Source: Parasedimentitalea denitrificans (lineage in GTDB: Bacteria > Pseudomonadota > Alphaproteobacteria > Rhodobacterales > Rhodobacteraceae). Taken from it: a stretch of 64,000 bases of DNA. The position numbers were made by a program, and so were the translations under genes. Under the pieces are notes generated by a model that saw only the letters and a list, made by a program, of their open reading frames with translations, ran no database searches and was not told where the DNA came from. Location: contig NZ_QHLQ01000003.1 of the NCBI RefSeq assembly GCF_011813015.1, forward strand, positions 1 to 64,000. Direction: 5' to 3'. Of this stretch, positions 1 through 9,161 are shown one piece after another (position 1 is the stretch's first letter; each line of letters begins with the position of its first letter).

Positions 1-584
1 ACTGCACTTGGCATCCCCAAGACAGAGGCGATAGGCTAAATCCGTCCGGTGTCAGGGGAGGTCCGACCTCAACCCTATTTGTGCAACAAAGCCGGGCAAT
101 ACCCATATTCAGCTTCCATTTTCATCCAGCATGGTAATCCACGAACTGTTTTCAATTGGCCGGTAAAACCAGCGAATTTAGAGGGAAGTCTCGCAGACAT
201 TTTCCTATCCAACCCGGCATACTTTGCCACTGTAGATGCATCAAGCCAAAGTAAAACGTGGCTACCAGCATTGAGCAATCAGAACGAGGGATTGCCTACA
301 TCCAGTTCACCCCAATTGCTCATCTTATTTGTGTTCAAAGGTCGAGCCTAGCAAAGGCTACTTGTGCAGGGCGAAAAGCAGAACTCCACTGCAGATGAGG
401 GGATGGTTGTGTCACGCCGAAAATGGGTTGATCGGACTTCGACTTACCGTGATTTATTGCAGCGTTGGCGTTCTATTCGGGGAATGCCGGTTAGAGGTAT
501 TGAAATCTGGGTGATTACCCACATGTGCCTAGTGCGCGGCGCGCAAGCCGAGCCCAAATGACGCAATAGAAAGCGAGTCTCAAT
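1..584. other. region without a supportable gene
   Basis: I see no convincing gene here. Open frames of 60-100 codons exist on both strands (for example 49-351 on the plus strand), but none has a Shine-Dalgarno (SD) sequence at a sensible distance, a recognisable motif, or the third-position GC bias of the neighbours. The stretch is also visibly poorer in GC than the genes to its right. It may be decayed coding sequence or a long intergenic region; no remnant could be identified. Confidence 0.4.
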
Positions 585-740
585 ATGAGCCGAATAATAC
601 TCTCGATAATGGCGATCGGATTTCTGACGGCATGCGATGCTAACGGACCTCAAGGAACACACACTCCACCAAAGACTGAGACACCTCAAAAGTCGGGCGT
701 GACAATGTCAGGCAATGCTCGGGTTGGCGTAGTCTTCTGA
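585..740 (+). CDS. small lipoprotein (51 aa)
   Basis: A 51-codon frame starting ATG-AGC-CGA and ending TGA at 738-740. The product begins with a short hydrophobic signal and an excellent lipobox, L-T-A-C, with the lipidated Cys at residue 17, followed by a Pro/Thr-rich linker and a C-terminus rich in small residues (SGNARVGVVF). Small Rhodobacteraceae lipoproteins of this build, ending in a similar G-V-x-x-S-G-x-A-R-x-G-V motif, are known to me from memory, but no function is established. The SD sequence is poor, which is the main doubt. It is the only likely gene in the first 1.1 kb and would be secreted and anchored in a membrane. Confidence 0.5.
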   Translation: MSRIILSIMAIGFLTACDANGPQGTHTPPKTETPQKSGVTMSGNARVGVVF

Positions 741-1132
741 CCCTACCACTGCACAAGGCGCGCTCTGCGCGTAGCTGCCATTTGAGCAAACCGCAGCATG
801 CAACAAATTGGGCTCAAACCAGACATTTCGAGATCGAAGCATGCCCCGTTCTCTTTGAACTTCCCGAACCCCCACAATTGCCCCTTGCCACCCTACGCTA
901 CCAGGCCTAAAAGGCGCTGTCTGGAATCACTTTGGTGGCTCCGGGCCGTTTGGTTTTGGAAGCTCATCTACTGCCCTGCCTTCTTCGGTTAATGCAGCGG
1001 GTCGTGAACCAACACACAGGAATGGACGGATCGAACTCTGGCGGGCGCTGTGGCGGACCCGGTGAAGACCAAGAGCTCTCGGACTGCATTAATCTTCGTG
1101 GAAACCCACGATCTAATAATTAGGAGTTTGCG
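741..1132. other. intergenic region upstream of rplS
   Basis: Nearly 400 bp without a supportable gene. Frames at 798-992 and 932-1123 lack SD signals and recognisable sequence. Just before rplS a 6-bp hairpin (arms 1096-1101 and 1106-1111, loop AAAC) precedes the TAGGAG ribosome site; it could be part of an L19 leader structure, but it is too small to classify. The usual rplS neighbour trmD is not present in this stretch. Confidence 0.4.
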
Positions 1133-1507
1133 ATGAACCTGATCGCACAGCTAGAGGCGGAACAAGTTGCCGCCCTGGGAAAAGATATCCCAGATTTCAA
1201 AGCCGGTGACACCGTACGTGTTGGCTTTAAAGTGACCGAAGGGTCGCGCACCCGTGTTCAGAACTACGAAGGCGTTTGCATCTCGCGCAAGAACGGCCAC
1301 GGCATTGCCGGTTCGTTCACCGTTCGCAAGATCTCCTTCGGTGAAGGCGTTGAGCGTGTATTCCCTCTGCACTCGACCAACATTGACAGCATCACTGTTG
1401 TTCGCCGCGGCCGTGTCCGTCGTGCGAAACTGTACTACCTGCGCAGCCGTCGCGGTAAGTCTGCTCGTATCGCCGAAGATACGAACTACAAAGCCAAAAA
1501 AGCGTAA
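1133..1507 (+). CDS. rplS: 50S ribosomal protein L19
   Basis: The 124-aa product is a full-length L19, a large-subunit protein at the 30S-50S interface. The N-terminal helix [11 protein letters not shown] and the conserved core ([58 protein letters not shown]) are intact. A TAGGAG ribosome site lies 6 nt upstream of the ATG. The short Lys/Ala-rich tail (NYKAKKA) is normal for alphaproteobacteria. It is followed after 11 nt by rpmE, so the two are almost certainly co-transcribed, ending at the terminator after rpmE. Confidence 0.97.
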   Translation: MNLIAQLEAEQVAALGKDIPDFKAGDTVRVGFKVTEGSRTRVQNYEGVCISRKNGHGIAGSFTVRKISFGEGVERVFPLHSTNIDSITVVRRGRVRRAKLYYLRSRRGKSARIAEDTNYKAKKA

Positions 1508-1518
1508 GGAGTGGTATC

Positions 1519-1740
1519 ATGAAAAAAGACATCCATCCCGAGTACCACACCATCAACGTCAAAATGACCGATGGTACCGTTCTGGAAATGCGCTCGACCT
1601 GGGGCAAAGAAGGCGACCAGCTGGCGCTGGACATCGACCCTTCGGTTCACCCTGCCTGGACTGGTGGCAACACCCGTCTGATGGACGCCGGTGGCCGTGT
1701 ATCCAAGTTCAAAAAGAAATACGAAGGTCTGGGCTTCTAA
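1519..1740 (+). CDS. rpmE: 50S ribosomal protein L31
   Basis: The 73-aa product is ribosomal protein L31, part of the intersubunit bridge. It begins [19 protein letters not shown] and ends in the typical [10 protein letters not shown]. It contains no cysteine, so it is the zinc-independent (C-minus) form rather than the CxxC zinc-binding one; this form is usual in Rhodobacteraceae. An AAGGAG ribosome site overlaps the stop of rplS and a rho-independent terminator follows 24 bp after the stop, marking the end of the rplS-rpmE unit. Confidence 0.96.
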   Translation: MKKDIHPEYHTINVKMTDGTVLEMRSTWGKEGDQLALDIDPSVHPAWTGGNTRLMDAGGRVSKFKKKYEGLGF

Positions 1741-1763
1741 GCTTACAACCTTTTCGGTTTCAG

Positions 1764-1796
1764 AAACGCCGCTCCATCGGGGGCGGCGTTTTTTTT
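1764..1796 (+). terminator. rho-independent terminator after rpmE
   Basis: Seven-bp GC-rich stem (arms 1766-1772 and 1783-1789) followed by eight T residues, 24 bp after the rpmE stop. Confidence 0.9.
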
Positions 1797-1927
1797 GGCA
1801 CTACATCCGTTAAAATGCGTGAAGATAGGCCCTAATAAAGGGGAAAGTGCGCTTTTCATCAAATCCAACCGCTTCTATAGTCGCGCCAGCAAACGCGCAG
1901 CATGGCGCGGCAACGAAGGGACATCAG

Positions 1928-2737
1928 ATGGCGCATATCATTGTCGTCGGAAACGAAAAGGGTGGCGCAGGCAAATCCACCGTGTCGATGCATCTGGCAA
2001 CCGCGCTGGCGCGGCTTGGCCATAAGGTGGCCACACTGGACCTGGATCTGCGTCAGCGTTCGATGGCGCGGTATCTTGAAAACCGACGCGATTTCATGAA
2101 GCTGTCCGATCTGGATCTGCCAACAGTGCAGTGCCACGATCTACCAGAAATCGACCCGTCCACGCTGCAGCCGGGTGAGAACATCTATGATCACCGCCTG
2201 TCTGCCGCTGTTGCCAAACTGGAGCCGGACAACGATTTCATCCTTATCGACTGCCCTGGATCACACACGCGTCTTAGCCAGGTTGCGCATTCGCTGGCAG
2301 ATACGTTGATCACGCCGCTGAATGACAGCTTTGTCGATTTCGACCTGCTGGCACACATCGACCAAAAAGGCGAAAAGATCCTTGGCCCGTCGGTTTATTC
2401 AGAAATGGTCTGGAACGCCCGTCAGTTGCGCGCCCAAGCCGGATTAAAGCCGATCGACTGGGTGGTGATCCGCAACCGTGTGGGCACCCAGCGGATGGTC
2501 AACAAGGAAAAGATGGAACGCGCCATCACCATGCTGTCCAAACGTATCGGTTTCCGGGTTGCCCCCGGTTTCTCCGAGCGGGTGATTTTCCGCGAACTGT
2601 TCCCGCGCGGGCTGACCTTGCTGGATCTGAAAGACATCGGCGTCAAGCAGTTGAACATTTCCAACATCGCCGCCCGGCAAGAGCTGCGCGACATGATGAA
2701 GGCAGTGAACCTGCCCGGCGTAGACGTCGAAATCTAA
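1928..2737 (+). CDS. mipZ: division plane positioning ATPase MipZ
   Basis: The 269-aa product is a ParA/MinD-superfamily P-loop ATPase. The N-terminus carries the deviant Walker A KGGAGKST (residues 11-18) with both signature lysines, followed by LDLDLRQRS. The segment NDSFVDFDLL and the C-terminal IFRELFPRGLTLLDL, AARQELR match MipZ of Caulobacter closely as I remember it, rather than chromosomal ParA. MipZ forms a gradient away from ParB-bound origins and inhibits FtsZ, so division occurs at midcell. No parB is nearby, as is normal for mipZ. The frame is open 81 nt further upstream, but the ATG at 1928 has an SD (GAAGGGA) and starts MAHIIVVGNEKGG as in the family, so I use it. Confidence 0.92.
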   Translation: MAHIIVVGNEKGGAGKSTVSMHLATALARLGHKVATLDLDLRQRSMARYLENRRDFMKLSDLDLPTVQCHDLPEIDPSTLQPGENIYDHRLSAAVAKLEPDNDFILIDCPGSHTRLSQVAHSLADTLITPLNDSFVDFDLLAHIDQKGEKILGPSVYSEMVWNARQLRAQAGLKPIDWVVIRNRVGTQRMVNKEKMERAITMLSKRIGFRVAPGFSERVIFRELFPRGLTLLDLKDIGVKQLNISNIAARQELRDMMKAVNLPGVDVEI

Positions 2738-2929
2738 TCAGGACGCTGGCCGAGGGAGAAGTGGCTCCCAATCAGGCAAACACTGTTAAGTCGTGAGGGC
2801 TGTGCCCGACTTTGGGGGAGGTGCAAAGCGCCTTCCCGGGGGGAAGGTCAGGCGCAGCCCGGCATGTCGGCCAGGCTAAACATCAGAGGATTGAGAGCCT
2901 TCACTCTCTAAACCCTAGCTTAGCGCGGC

Positions 2930-4150
2930 TTACGCTGCCCCTTCAAAAATCGTGTACAGCTCAATCGGCTCGGCAACGCCGCGCAACATGTACCGTCCCA
3001 GTGACACCAGATCATGAGGTGACGGATGAGCGGCGCGCTGCACGACCTCTGACACGATAATGCTTTGGCCCACCTCACGGTGCTGTCCGGAAATGCGCGA
3101 TGTCAGATTTACCGCAGGTCCAATTGCCGTGAAATCCAGCCGGTTCTCTGCGCCGATGTTGCCATACAGAATCTCGCCCGCATGCAGGGCCAGAGTGAAA
3201 TCGGCAATCGGCAGGCCAGCTGTGGCGCGCTCGATGTTGCGCTCTGCGATTTTCGCCTTCAATTCACTGGCCGCATCCAACGCAGCCTTTGCGTCTGCCT
3301 CTATGCTGCCAAGATCGAACATGGTCAAAATGCCGTCACCCATGAATTTCAAGATATTGCCGCCATGGCATTGGATCGTTGCCACAGCGATCGCGAAGTA
3401 ATCATTCAGCATGTCGATCAGATCCGGGCCCGGCAGCTGTTCGGCTAGACGGGTGAACCCCTTTAGATCAAAGTAGCAAATGACCGCATTGATCTGCTGC
3501 GAAGAGCCACGCTGAATTTCACCCGATAAAACCCGGCGTCCAGCGTCACGCCCCAGATAGACCTGTAGCAGATCACTGGCCATTTGCCGGTGCGACGAGG
3601 ATTTCAGCGCCAACCCCAGATGAGGCAACAAAGTCCGGAACAGTGACAGGTGTCCGTCCGAAAACCCGCCCTCTAGATCCGATGTCCAGGACACCATCAT
3701 TCCCTCAGACGGCGCATCGGGATCGGTCGGCACGTCCATCGGCTCGCCGAACATTTGCCGGGTGGCAAAATAGTCAGTAGCACCTGTTTCGGACAGGTCC
3801 TTCAACACTGGAAAATCAGTCACATCATCCGTGCCAAAAGACGACCGGAACTCTTCGTTGTCCATTTGCAGCATCCGGTAGAACGGGCTGCGCAACCAGG
3901 CGTCAATCGGGGTTTCCTGACGTTGGAAATGTTGATGTGTCAGACCTTCGGCGCGGGTCCAGCTGAATCCGATCCCACCGAATTTTGGGTGATAGGCACG
4001 TTGGGCCAGATGAAACCGTAGCAGGGGGATGTCGGCCTGAACCAGACGCTCGCAATATCCCCGTAGAATATCCTCACGACTGACACCCTGTAATCCTTGT
4101 TCGGTAATCCAGGCGATCAACGGCGCCGCAATCTTGTCAGTCTCAGTCAT
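2930..4150 (-). CDS. class III adenylate/guanylate cyclase
   Basis: A 406-aa protein. The C-terminal third (about residues 218-360) is a class III cyclase catalytic domain: the two metal-binding aspartates are D228 (in CYFDLKGFTRL) and D272 (in KFMGDGILTMF), and GPAVNLTSRI supplies the conserved N/R segment. All metal and transition-state residues appear present, so it should make cAMP or cGMP; substrate choice cannot be settled by eye. The N-terminal about 200 residues are soluble, have no membrane segment, and resemble the GAF-like sensory halves of rhizobial and roseobacter cyclases (FSWTRAEG, DYFAT). A good AAGAGG ribosome site precedes the start. It is a single-gene unit, convergent with mipZ and next to the MarR regulator. 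Confidence 0.85.
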   Translation of the reverse strand: MTETDKIAAPLIAWITEQGLQGVSREDILRGYCERLVQADIPLLRFHLAQRAYHPKFGGIGFSWTRAEGLTHQHFQRQETPIDAWLRSPFYRMLQMDNEEFRSSFGTDDVTDFPVLKDLSETGATDYFATRQMFGEPMDVPTDPDAPSEGMMVSWTSDLEGGFSDGHLSLFRTLLPHLGLALKSSSHRQMASDLLQVYLGRDAGRRVLSGEIQRGSSQQINAVICYFDLKGFTRLAEQLPGPDLIDMLNDYFAIAVATIQCHGGNILKFMGDGILTMFDLGSIEADAKAALDAASELKAKIAERNIERATAGLPIADFTLALHAGEILYGNIGAENRLDFTAIGPAVNLTSRISGQHREVGQSIIVSEVVQRAAHPSPHDLVSLGRYMLRGVAEPIELYTIFEGAA

Positions 4151-4200
4151 TCAGGCCTCTTTTGGTTAGCCCGTCATGTAGGCATGCCTAGTCGATTATA

Positions 4201-4641
4201 CTACGTCTCTATCCCGGATAATTTCTTAAGCAAACGACGCAAAAGGACAGCCTCATCTTCACTAAACCGAGACGTCAGTTTGTCGTCATATTCTCTCGCA
4301 ACTGACCGAAGGTCTCGATACGCCATTTCCCCGGCCGGTGTCAGGGCCAAATGTTCTGCACGGCGATCATTTTCATCACGGTTTCGTGTCACAAACCGGC
4401 GCTCCGCCAGTTTAGCCACAGCCCGACTAATCTTGGTCTTGTGAATCTTGGCTCGCACGCCAATTTCTTTGGCAGTCAAGCTGCCATAGATCCCCAGATG
4501 AAACAGCACCCGCCATTCCGTTCGAAGCATACCGTACCTGTTCTTGTACTCCCCTTGAAACTCAAGCGAGCACTCCTCGGCGGCTCGGTTCAGAAGGAAG
4601 GGCAAAAAATCTTGCGGCGTAAAGTCATCTTTTTCCATCAT
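4201..4641 (-). CDS. MarR family transcriptional regulator, probable hmg-cluster regulator
   Basis: A 146-aa winged-helix protein of MarR type. The central part (EWRVLFHLGIYGSLTAKEI, KISRAVAKLAERRFVTR, DENDRRAEHLALTPAGE) has the MarR recognition helix and the wing with the D-x-R-D/R motif. It is transcribed divergently from hmgA with only 72 bp between the starts, so it very likely represses the homogentisate operon, releasing DNA when an aromatic ligand binds; a MarR-sized palindrome lies in the gap. Two consecutive Met codons begin the frame. The ligand cannot be read from sequence. Confidence 0.85.
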   Translation of the reverse strand: MMEKDDFTPQDFLPFLLNRAAEECSLEFQGEYKNRYGMLRTEWRVLFHLGIYGSLTAKEIGVRAKIHKTKISRAVAKLAERRFVTRNRDENDRRAEHLALTPAGEMAYRDLRSVAREYDDKLTSRFSEDEAVLLRRLLKKLSGIET

Positions 4642-4661
4642 CCGGGCCTTCTATCCCTTGT

Positions 4662-4679
4662 TAGTTACAAAATCAACTA
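4662..4679. promoter_or_regulatory. candidate MarR operator between marR-like gene and hmgA
   Basis: Perfect inverted repeat TAGTT-N8-AACTA in the divergent promoter region. Its 18-bp size and AT-rich half sites suit a MarR dimer, and the position would let one bound dimer control both directions. A second, longer-spaced TTGTTA...TAACAA pair surrounds it. Confidence 0.5.
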
Positions 4680-4713
4680 TTATCGAAATGCTTAACAAAG
4701 GAAGGAACGCGCG

Positions 4714-6075
4714 ATGACTCACCCTGTAGCTCCCCATAAGATGACCCAGGCACCCTCGCTTGAAGGTCCGCACGAAGGCTATATGCCCGGCTTTGGCAAC
4801 GACTATGAAACCGAAGCCCTGCCCGGTGCCCTGCCCCAGGGCATGAACTCGCCGCAGAAATGCGAATATGGACTGTATGGTGAGCAACTGTCGGGCACCG
4901 CGTTCACCGCGCCCAGCCACCAGAACGAGCGCACCTGGTGCTATCGCATCCGCCCCTCGGTCAAGCACAGCCATCGGTACAATAAAATTGACCTGCCGCA
5001 GTGGAAATCAGCCCCAAATGTTGATCCAGATGTGATCTCATTAGGTCAGTACCGTTGGGACCCGCTGCCACACAGTGACACCGGCCTGACCTGGCTGACC
5101 GGCATGCACACCATGACCACGGCGGGTGACGTGAACACTCAGGTTGGCATGGCAACACATATCTATCTGGTCACCGAGAGCATGGTCGACAGCTATTTCT
5201 TCTCGGCTGATTCCGAACTGCTAGTCGTTCCACAAGAGGGTCGCCTGCGGTTCTGTACCGAGCTGGGGATCATCGACGTAGAGCCGCAGGAAATCGCCAT
5301 TATCCCACGCGGATTGCTGTACCGGGTAGAGGTGCTGGAAGGCCCAGCCCGTGGCTTTGTCTGTGAAAACTACGGACAGAAATTCGAACTCCCCGGTCGT
5401 GGACCAATCGGCGCCAACTGCATGGCCAATCCTCGTGACTTCAAGGCCCCGGTAGCAGCTTTTGAAGACCGCGAAGTCGAATCAACCGTGACCATCAAGT
5501 GGTGCGGCCAGTTTCACGAGACCACAATCGGCCAATCTCCGCTGGATGTGGTCGCCTGGCACGGCAACTATGCGCCGGTGAAATACGACCTGCGCACCTA
5601 TTGCCCGGTGGGCGCGATCCTGTTCGATCACCCGGACCCATCCATCTTTACCGTGCTGACTGCGCCATCAGGCCAGCCCGGCACCGCCAACATCGACTTT
5701 GTCCTGTTCCGCGAGCGCTGGATGGTGGCCGAAGATACATTCCGTCCACCGTGGTACCACAAGAACATCATGTCCGAGCTGATGGGCAACATCTATGGTC
5801 AGTACGACGCCAAGCCCAAAGGCTTTATCCCCGGCGGCATGAGTCTGCACAACATGATGATCCCACATGGCCCGGACAAGAACGCCTTTGAAGGTGCGTC
5901 GAATTCCAACCTTGGCCCCGAGAAACTGGACAATACCATGTCCTTCATGTTCGAAACCCGCTTCCCGCAGCATCTAACTTCATTTGCAGCCAATGACGCG
6001 CCGTTGCAGGATGACTATATCGACTGCTGGTCCGACATCGAAAAGAAGTTCGACGGCACTCCGGGCAAGAAGTAA
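4714..6075 (+). CDS. hmgA: homogentisate 1,2-dioxygenase
   Basis: A 453-aa full-length HmgA. It opens the ring of homogentisate with O2 to give maleylacetoacetate, in the cytoplasm. The iron ligands are visible at a constant offset of 14 from the human enzyme: H349 and E355 (in [12 protein letters not shown]) and H385 (in IPHGPD), with the active-site base H306 ([13 protein letters not shown]). The family hallmarks MPGFGND and [14 protein letters not shown] are present near the N-terminus. A strong AAGGAAGG ribosome site precedes the start. It is the first gene of the plus-strand catabolic unit and is divergent from the MarR gene. Confidence 0.97.
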   Translation: MTHPVAPHKMTQAPSLEGPHEGYMPGFGNDYETEALPGALPQGMNSPQKCEYGLYGEQLSGTAFTAPSHQNERTWCYRIRPSVKHSHRYNKIDLPQWKSAPNVDPDVISLGQYRWDPLPHSDTGLTWLTGMHTMTTAGDVNTQVGMATHIYLVTESMVDSYFFSADSELLVVPQEGRLRFCTELGIIDVEPQEIAIIPRGLLYRVEVLEGPARGFVCENYGQKFELPGRGPIGANCMANPRDFKAPVAAFEDREVESTVTIKWCGQFHETTIGQSPLDVVAWHGNYAPVKYDLRTYCPVGAILFDHPDPSIFTVLTAPSGQPGTANIDFVLFRERWMVAEDTFRPPWYHKNIMSELMGNIYGQYDAKPKGFIPGGMSLHNMMIPHGPDKNAFEGASNSNLGPEKLDNTMSFMFETRFPQHLTSFAANDAPLQDDYIDCWSDIEKKFDGTPGKK

Positions 6076-6129
6076 TGATCCTAGACAGGTCGTGCCACCA
6101 AACAGCGGCCTGAAGGGAAAGGGATATTC

Positions 6130-7002
6130 ATGAGCAAGAACCAAGTTGTACTATTGGGCACCAAAGGGGGTCCAGCGATCCGCCCAGGTACGCGGATGCC
6201 GACCTCCATTCTGGTACAGATGGACGGGCAGACAATTCTGGTAGATGCCGGTCTTGGGGTCACGCGTGGCATCTGCGACGCAGGTGTCAAGCTGACCGAT
6301 CTGGATGCAATCGTGATTACCCACCTGCATTCCGATCATTACCTGGAACTCGGCCCCCTGCTGCACACGGCCTGGACCGCAGGCCTGGCCCGGCCAATCC
6401 CTGTCATCGGCCCCAAGGGGCTGGACGCCTATTGGGCAGGGTTCCAGCAATCGATGGCGTTCGACATTTCACTGCGCCTAGGCGATGAGGGACGACCAGA
6501 TTTTGCCCCCTTGGCCGACATTCAGGTGATTGAACCGGGGCAACATCAACTTGGCCCGCTAACCATGGACGTCATCCGAAATGAGCACCCGCCAATCGAC
6601 GACAGCTTTGCCCTGCGCCTGACAGGAACCGACCACAGCGTTGCCCTGTCCGGTGACACTGCCCCGATCCCTGAAATGGTCGACTTTGCCAAAGGCGCTG
6701 ATCTTCTGGTGCACGAAGCCATGCTCTCAGCCGGTATCGACGCGCTCTGCGCCCGCGTTGGCAACACCGACGACCGCCTGCGCCACCACCTGGAACGCTC
6801 GCACAGCCCCGCTGATCAGGTAGGCCGCATCGCCACCCAAGCAGGCGTTAAACGTCTCGCCCTAAATCACCTTGTCCCCTGTGACGATCCCGACTTTACT
6901 GAAACAGACTGGCGGGCCGAAACCTGCCGTGAATGGTCAGGTCCGCTGTTTATCGGAACCGACGGACTGGCCATTTCTCTCGACCAAAAGGAAACATCGT
7001 AA
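6130..7002 (+). CDS. MBL-fold (RNase Z-like) metallo-hydrolase
   Basis: A 290-aa metallo-beta-lactamase-fold protein with an intact dinuclear zinc site: H65-x-H67-x-D69-H70 (THLHSDH), a further His in RNEHPPIDD, and the Asp of LSGDTAP. The overall order (GTKGGPAIRPG start, YWAGF middle, HSPADQVGRIATQAGVKRL near the end) puts it with the RNase Z/arylsulfatase-like branch acting on small esters rather than the tRNA-processing enzyme. It sits between hmgA and fahA and its stop overlaps the fahA start by one base, so it is translated with the pathway. Its substrate is unknown; hydrolysis of a lactone or thioester side product is an inference. Confidence 0.75.
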   Translation: MSKNQVVLLGTKGGPAIRPGTRMPTSILVQMDGQTILVDAGLGVTRGICDAGVKLTDLDAIVITHLHSDHYLELGPLLHTAWTAGLARPIPVIGPKGLDAYWAGFQQSMAFDISLRLGDEGRPDFAPLADIQVIEPGQHQLGPLTMDVIRNEHPPIDDSFALRLTGTDHSVALSGDTAPIPEMVDFAKGADLLVHEAMLSAGIDALCARVGNTDDRLRHHLERSHSPADQVGRIATQAGVKRLALNHLVPCDDPDFTETDWRAETCREWSGPLFIGTDGLAISLDQKETS

Positions 7003-8258
7003 TGCCTTTGATGAAAAGCTGGGTGGCCTCGGCCAACGACGCCGCGCACCCGTTTCCACTGAACAACCTGCCCTATGGTGTCTTTTCAACCGGCGAAGAA
7101 GACCCCCGCTGCGGCGTTGCCATTGGCGACATGATCCTGGACATGCAAGCCGCCGAAGAAAGCGGTTTGATCGCGCTGACCGATGAGCCGCTGTTCGAAG
7201 TCCCCTATTGGAACGACCTGATGGACGAAGGCCCCGCCGTCTGGGCCGCACTGCGCAACCGCTTGACGGATCTGCTGGCCAAGGGATCTGCGGATCAGGC
7301 CAAAGTTGAACCTCTGCTGGTGCCAATGGCGGATGCAGACATGCACATGCCGATGGCCGTCAGCGAATACACTGACTTCTACGCTGGTCGTCACCACGCC
7401 ACCAATGTGGGCACCATGTTCCGTGGCGCTGAAAACGCGCTGCCACCCAACTGGCTGCATATCCCGATCGGCTATAACGGCCGCGCCTCCTCCGTTGTGG
7501 TGTCGGGCACCGAAGTCCGTCGCCCTTGGGGTCAACTAAAAGGTCCAAATGATGCAGCGCCTCGCTGGGCTCCCTGCGCACGGTTCGATATTGAACTGGA
7601 AATGGGCGCCATTGTCGGCACCACATCCGACGGCCCGATCACCGTGCAAGAAGCCGACGACAATATCTTTGGCTATGTACTGCTGAACGACTGGTCCGCT
7701 CGCGACATTCAGGCTTGGGAATACCAGCCATTGGGGCCGTTTCAGGCCAAGGCAACTGCCACCTCCATCAGCCCATGGATTGTCACCAGGGCCGCGCTGG
7801 AACCATTCCGCTGTGACACACCCGAGCGCGAGGTTGAATTGTTGGATCACATCAAAGACTGCGGTCCGATGCTGTACAACATTGACCTAGAGGTCACGAT
7901 GGCACCCGAAGGCAAAGACGCCACCACCATTGCCCGCACCAACTATAACCAGATGTATTACTCGGCCGCGCAACAGTTGGCGCATCACTCGACATCTGGC
8001 TGCCCGATGAATGCGGGTGACCTGCTGGGGTCCGGCACCATTTCCGGCCCAACCAAACCCGAGCGCGGCTCGCTGCTGGAACTCAGCTGGGGCGGCAAAG
8101 AGCCGCTGACGCTGGATACCGGCGAAGAGCGGTCCTTTATCGCCGATGGCGACACACTGACCCTGAAGGGTGCAGCCAAAGGCAAAGGCTATACCATCGG
8201 ATTTGGTGACTGCACCGGCACCGTGATCGCCGCACTTGACGACCCATACGCGCGCTAA
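7002..8258 (+). CDS. fahA: fumarylacetoacetase
   Basis: A 418-aa enzyme, the same length as animal FAH. It hydrolyses fumarylacetoacetate to fumarate and acetoacetate, the last step of homogentisate breakdown. The catalytic segment SEYTDFYAGRHHATNVG contains the metal Asp and the catalytic His, and FDIELEMGAIVG, FGYVLLNDWSARDIQ and STSGCPMNAGDLLGSGT carry the remaining metal ligands and core. The frame is open upstream to 6933, but the ATG at 7002, which shares a base with the previous stop (TAATG) and has AAAAGGAAA before it, is the right start. Confidence 0.96.
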   Translation: MPLMKSWVASANDAAHPFPLNNLPYGVFSTGEEDPRCGVAIGDMILDMQAAEESGLIALTDEPLFEVPYWNDLMDEGPAVWAALRNRLTDLLAKGSADQAKVEPLLVPMADADMHMPMAVSEYTDFYAGRHHATNVGTMFRGAENALPPNWLHIPIGYNGRASSVVVSGTEVRRPWGQLKGPNDAAPRWAPCARFDIELEMGAIVGTTSDGPITVQEADDNIFGYVLLNDWSARDIQAWEYQPLGPFQAKATATSISPWIVTRAALEPFRCDTPEREVELLDHIKDCGPMLYNIDLEVTMAPEGKDATTIARTNYNQMYYSAAQQLAHHSTSGCPMNAGDLLGSGTISGPTKPERGSLLELSWGGKEPLTLDTGEERSFIADGDTLTLKGAAKGKGYTIGFGDCTGTVIAALDDPYAR

Positions 8259-8261
8259 GTG

Positions 8262-8627
8262 ATGCTAGCAATTGACCATATCCAGATTGCGATCCCCAAA
8301 GGGAACGAAGATGAATGTCGCGCCTTTGGGGGTGATCTGGTCGGCCTGCGTGAAATCCCCAAGCCCGAAGCGCTGCAAGCGCGCGGCGGGTTGTGGTTTG
8401 CGCTGGCTGGCAGTGAATTGCATCTGGGTGTGGAAGAGCCGTTTGCTCCGGCGAAGAAAGCCCATCCAGGCTTTCGCTCCAACGACATTACCGCGCTGGC
8501 AGCGCGGTTTGAAACAGCAGGCCAAGACATGGTCTGGGACACCGCAATTAAGGGGCGCCAACGGTTCTTTGCAAATGATCCGTTTGGTAACCGTCTCGAA
8601 TTCCTACAAGAGGAGACATCACAGTGA
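8262..8627 (+). CDS. VOC/glyoxalase family protein
   Basis: A 121-aa single-module vicinal-oxygen-chelate protein. It begins MLAIDHIQIAIPKG with the first metal His at residue 6 and ends DPFGNRLEFLQ with the last metal Glu, giving the beta-alpha-beta-beta-beta module. Two such modules, usually from a dimer, make the metal site. The exact reaction (glyoxalase, isomerase or dioxygenase) is not readable. A GTG three bases earlier is also possible as start. It follows fahA after 3 bp and overlaps the next gene, so it belongs to the hmg unit. Confidence 0.8.
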   Translation: MLAIDHIQIAIPKGNEDECRAFGGDLVGLREIPKPEALQARGGLWFALAGSELHLGVEEPFAPAKKAHPGFRSNDITALAARFETAGQDMVWDTAIKGRQRFFANDPFGNRLEFLQEETSQ

Positions 8628-9157
8628 CGGCTCCTAAGTATGTAGGCTATATCGCTATGAGCTTGGATGGGTTCATTGCCGACGCTAATGGCAGTGTCGC
8701 TTGGCTGGACCCATTCAACAAGGTGCTCGCCTCGGATGGTGGTGACGGTGGCTATGGTGACTTCATCGCCCCCATCGACGCCTTGATTATGGGCCGAACC
8801 ACCTATCAGCAAGTCATGGGCTGGGGATGGCCCTATGAAAAGCGGCCCAGTTATGTCCTGACCCGCAATACGGGTTTCACGGGCGATCACATTGCGGCGG
8901 CGGGCGACATCAACATATTGCGCGCGGCCATCGAAGGCGCCGGACACAATAACGTCTGGATCATGGGCGGTGGTGAAACCCAACGTGCGGCATTGGATGC
9001 CGGGTTATTCGACACGCTGAGGGTTTTCATCATGCCGACACTACTTGGTCAGGGGCTGCCTTGTTTCGCCCCCGGCAAGCAACACAATTTGAAATTGACC
9101 TCCTCGGAACAAAAACCGGGCGGCATTCTGCAAATCGACTACGACATCGAGGACTGA
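8624..9157 (+). CDS. dihydrofolate reductase-like (RibD C-terminal domain) protein
   Basis: A 177-aa protein of the DHFR/RibD-C fold: YVGYIAMSLDGFIADANGSVAWLD at the start, then IDALIMGRTTYQ and VWIMGGGETQRAALDAGLFDTL, which form the NADPH-binding part, and a C-terminal IMPTLLGQGLPCF. Proteins of this small stand-alone type are predicted reductases and are not the folate enzyme. It starts with GTG overlapping the stop of the VOC gene (GTGA) and is preceded by AGAGGAG, so translation is coupled. Its role in the aromatic cluster is unknown; reduction of a quinone or carbonyl by-product is a guess. Confidence 0.78.
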   Translation: MTAPKYVGYIAMSLDGFIADANGSVAWLDPFNKVLASDGGDGGYGDFIAPIDALIMGRTTYQQVMGWGWPYEKRPSYVLTRNTGFTGDHIAAAGDINILRAAIEGAGHNNVWIMGGGETQRAALDAGLFDTLRVFIMPTLLGQGLPCFAPGKQHNLKLTSSEQKPGGILQIDYDIED

Positions 9158-9161
9158 ACAC

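Noticed and set aside
2812..3060. 82-aa plus-strand frame after mipZ
   Set aside because: Overlaps the end of the cyclase gene antisense, has no ribosome site and no recognisable product.
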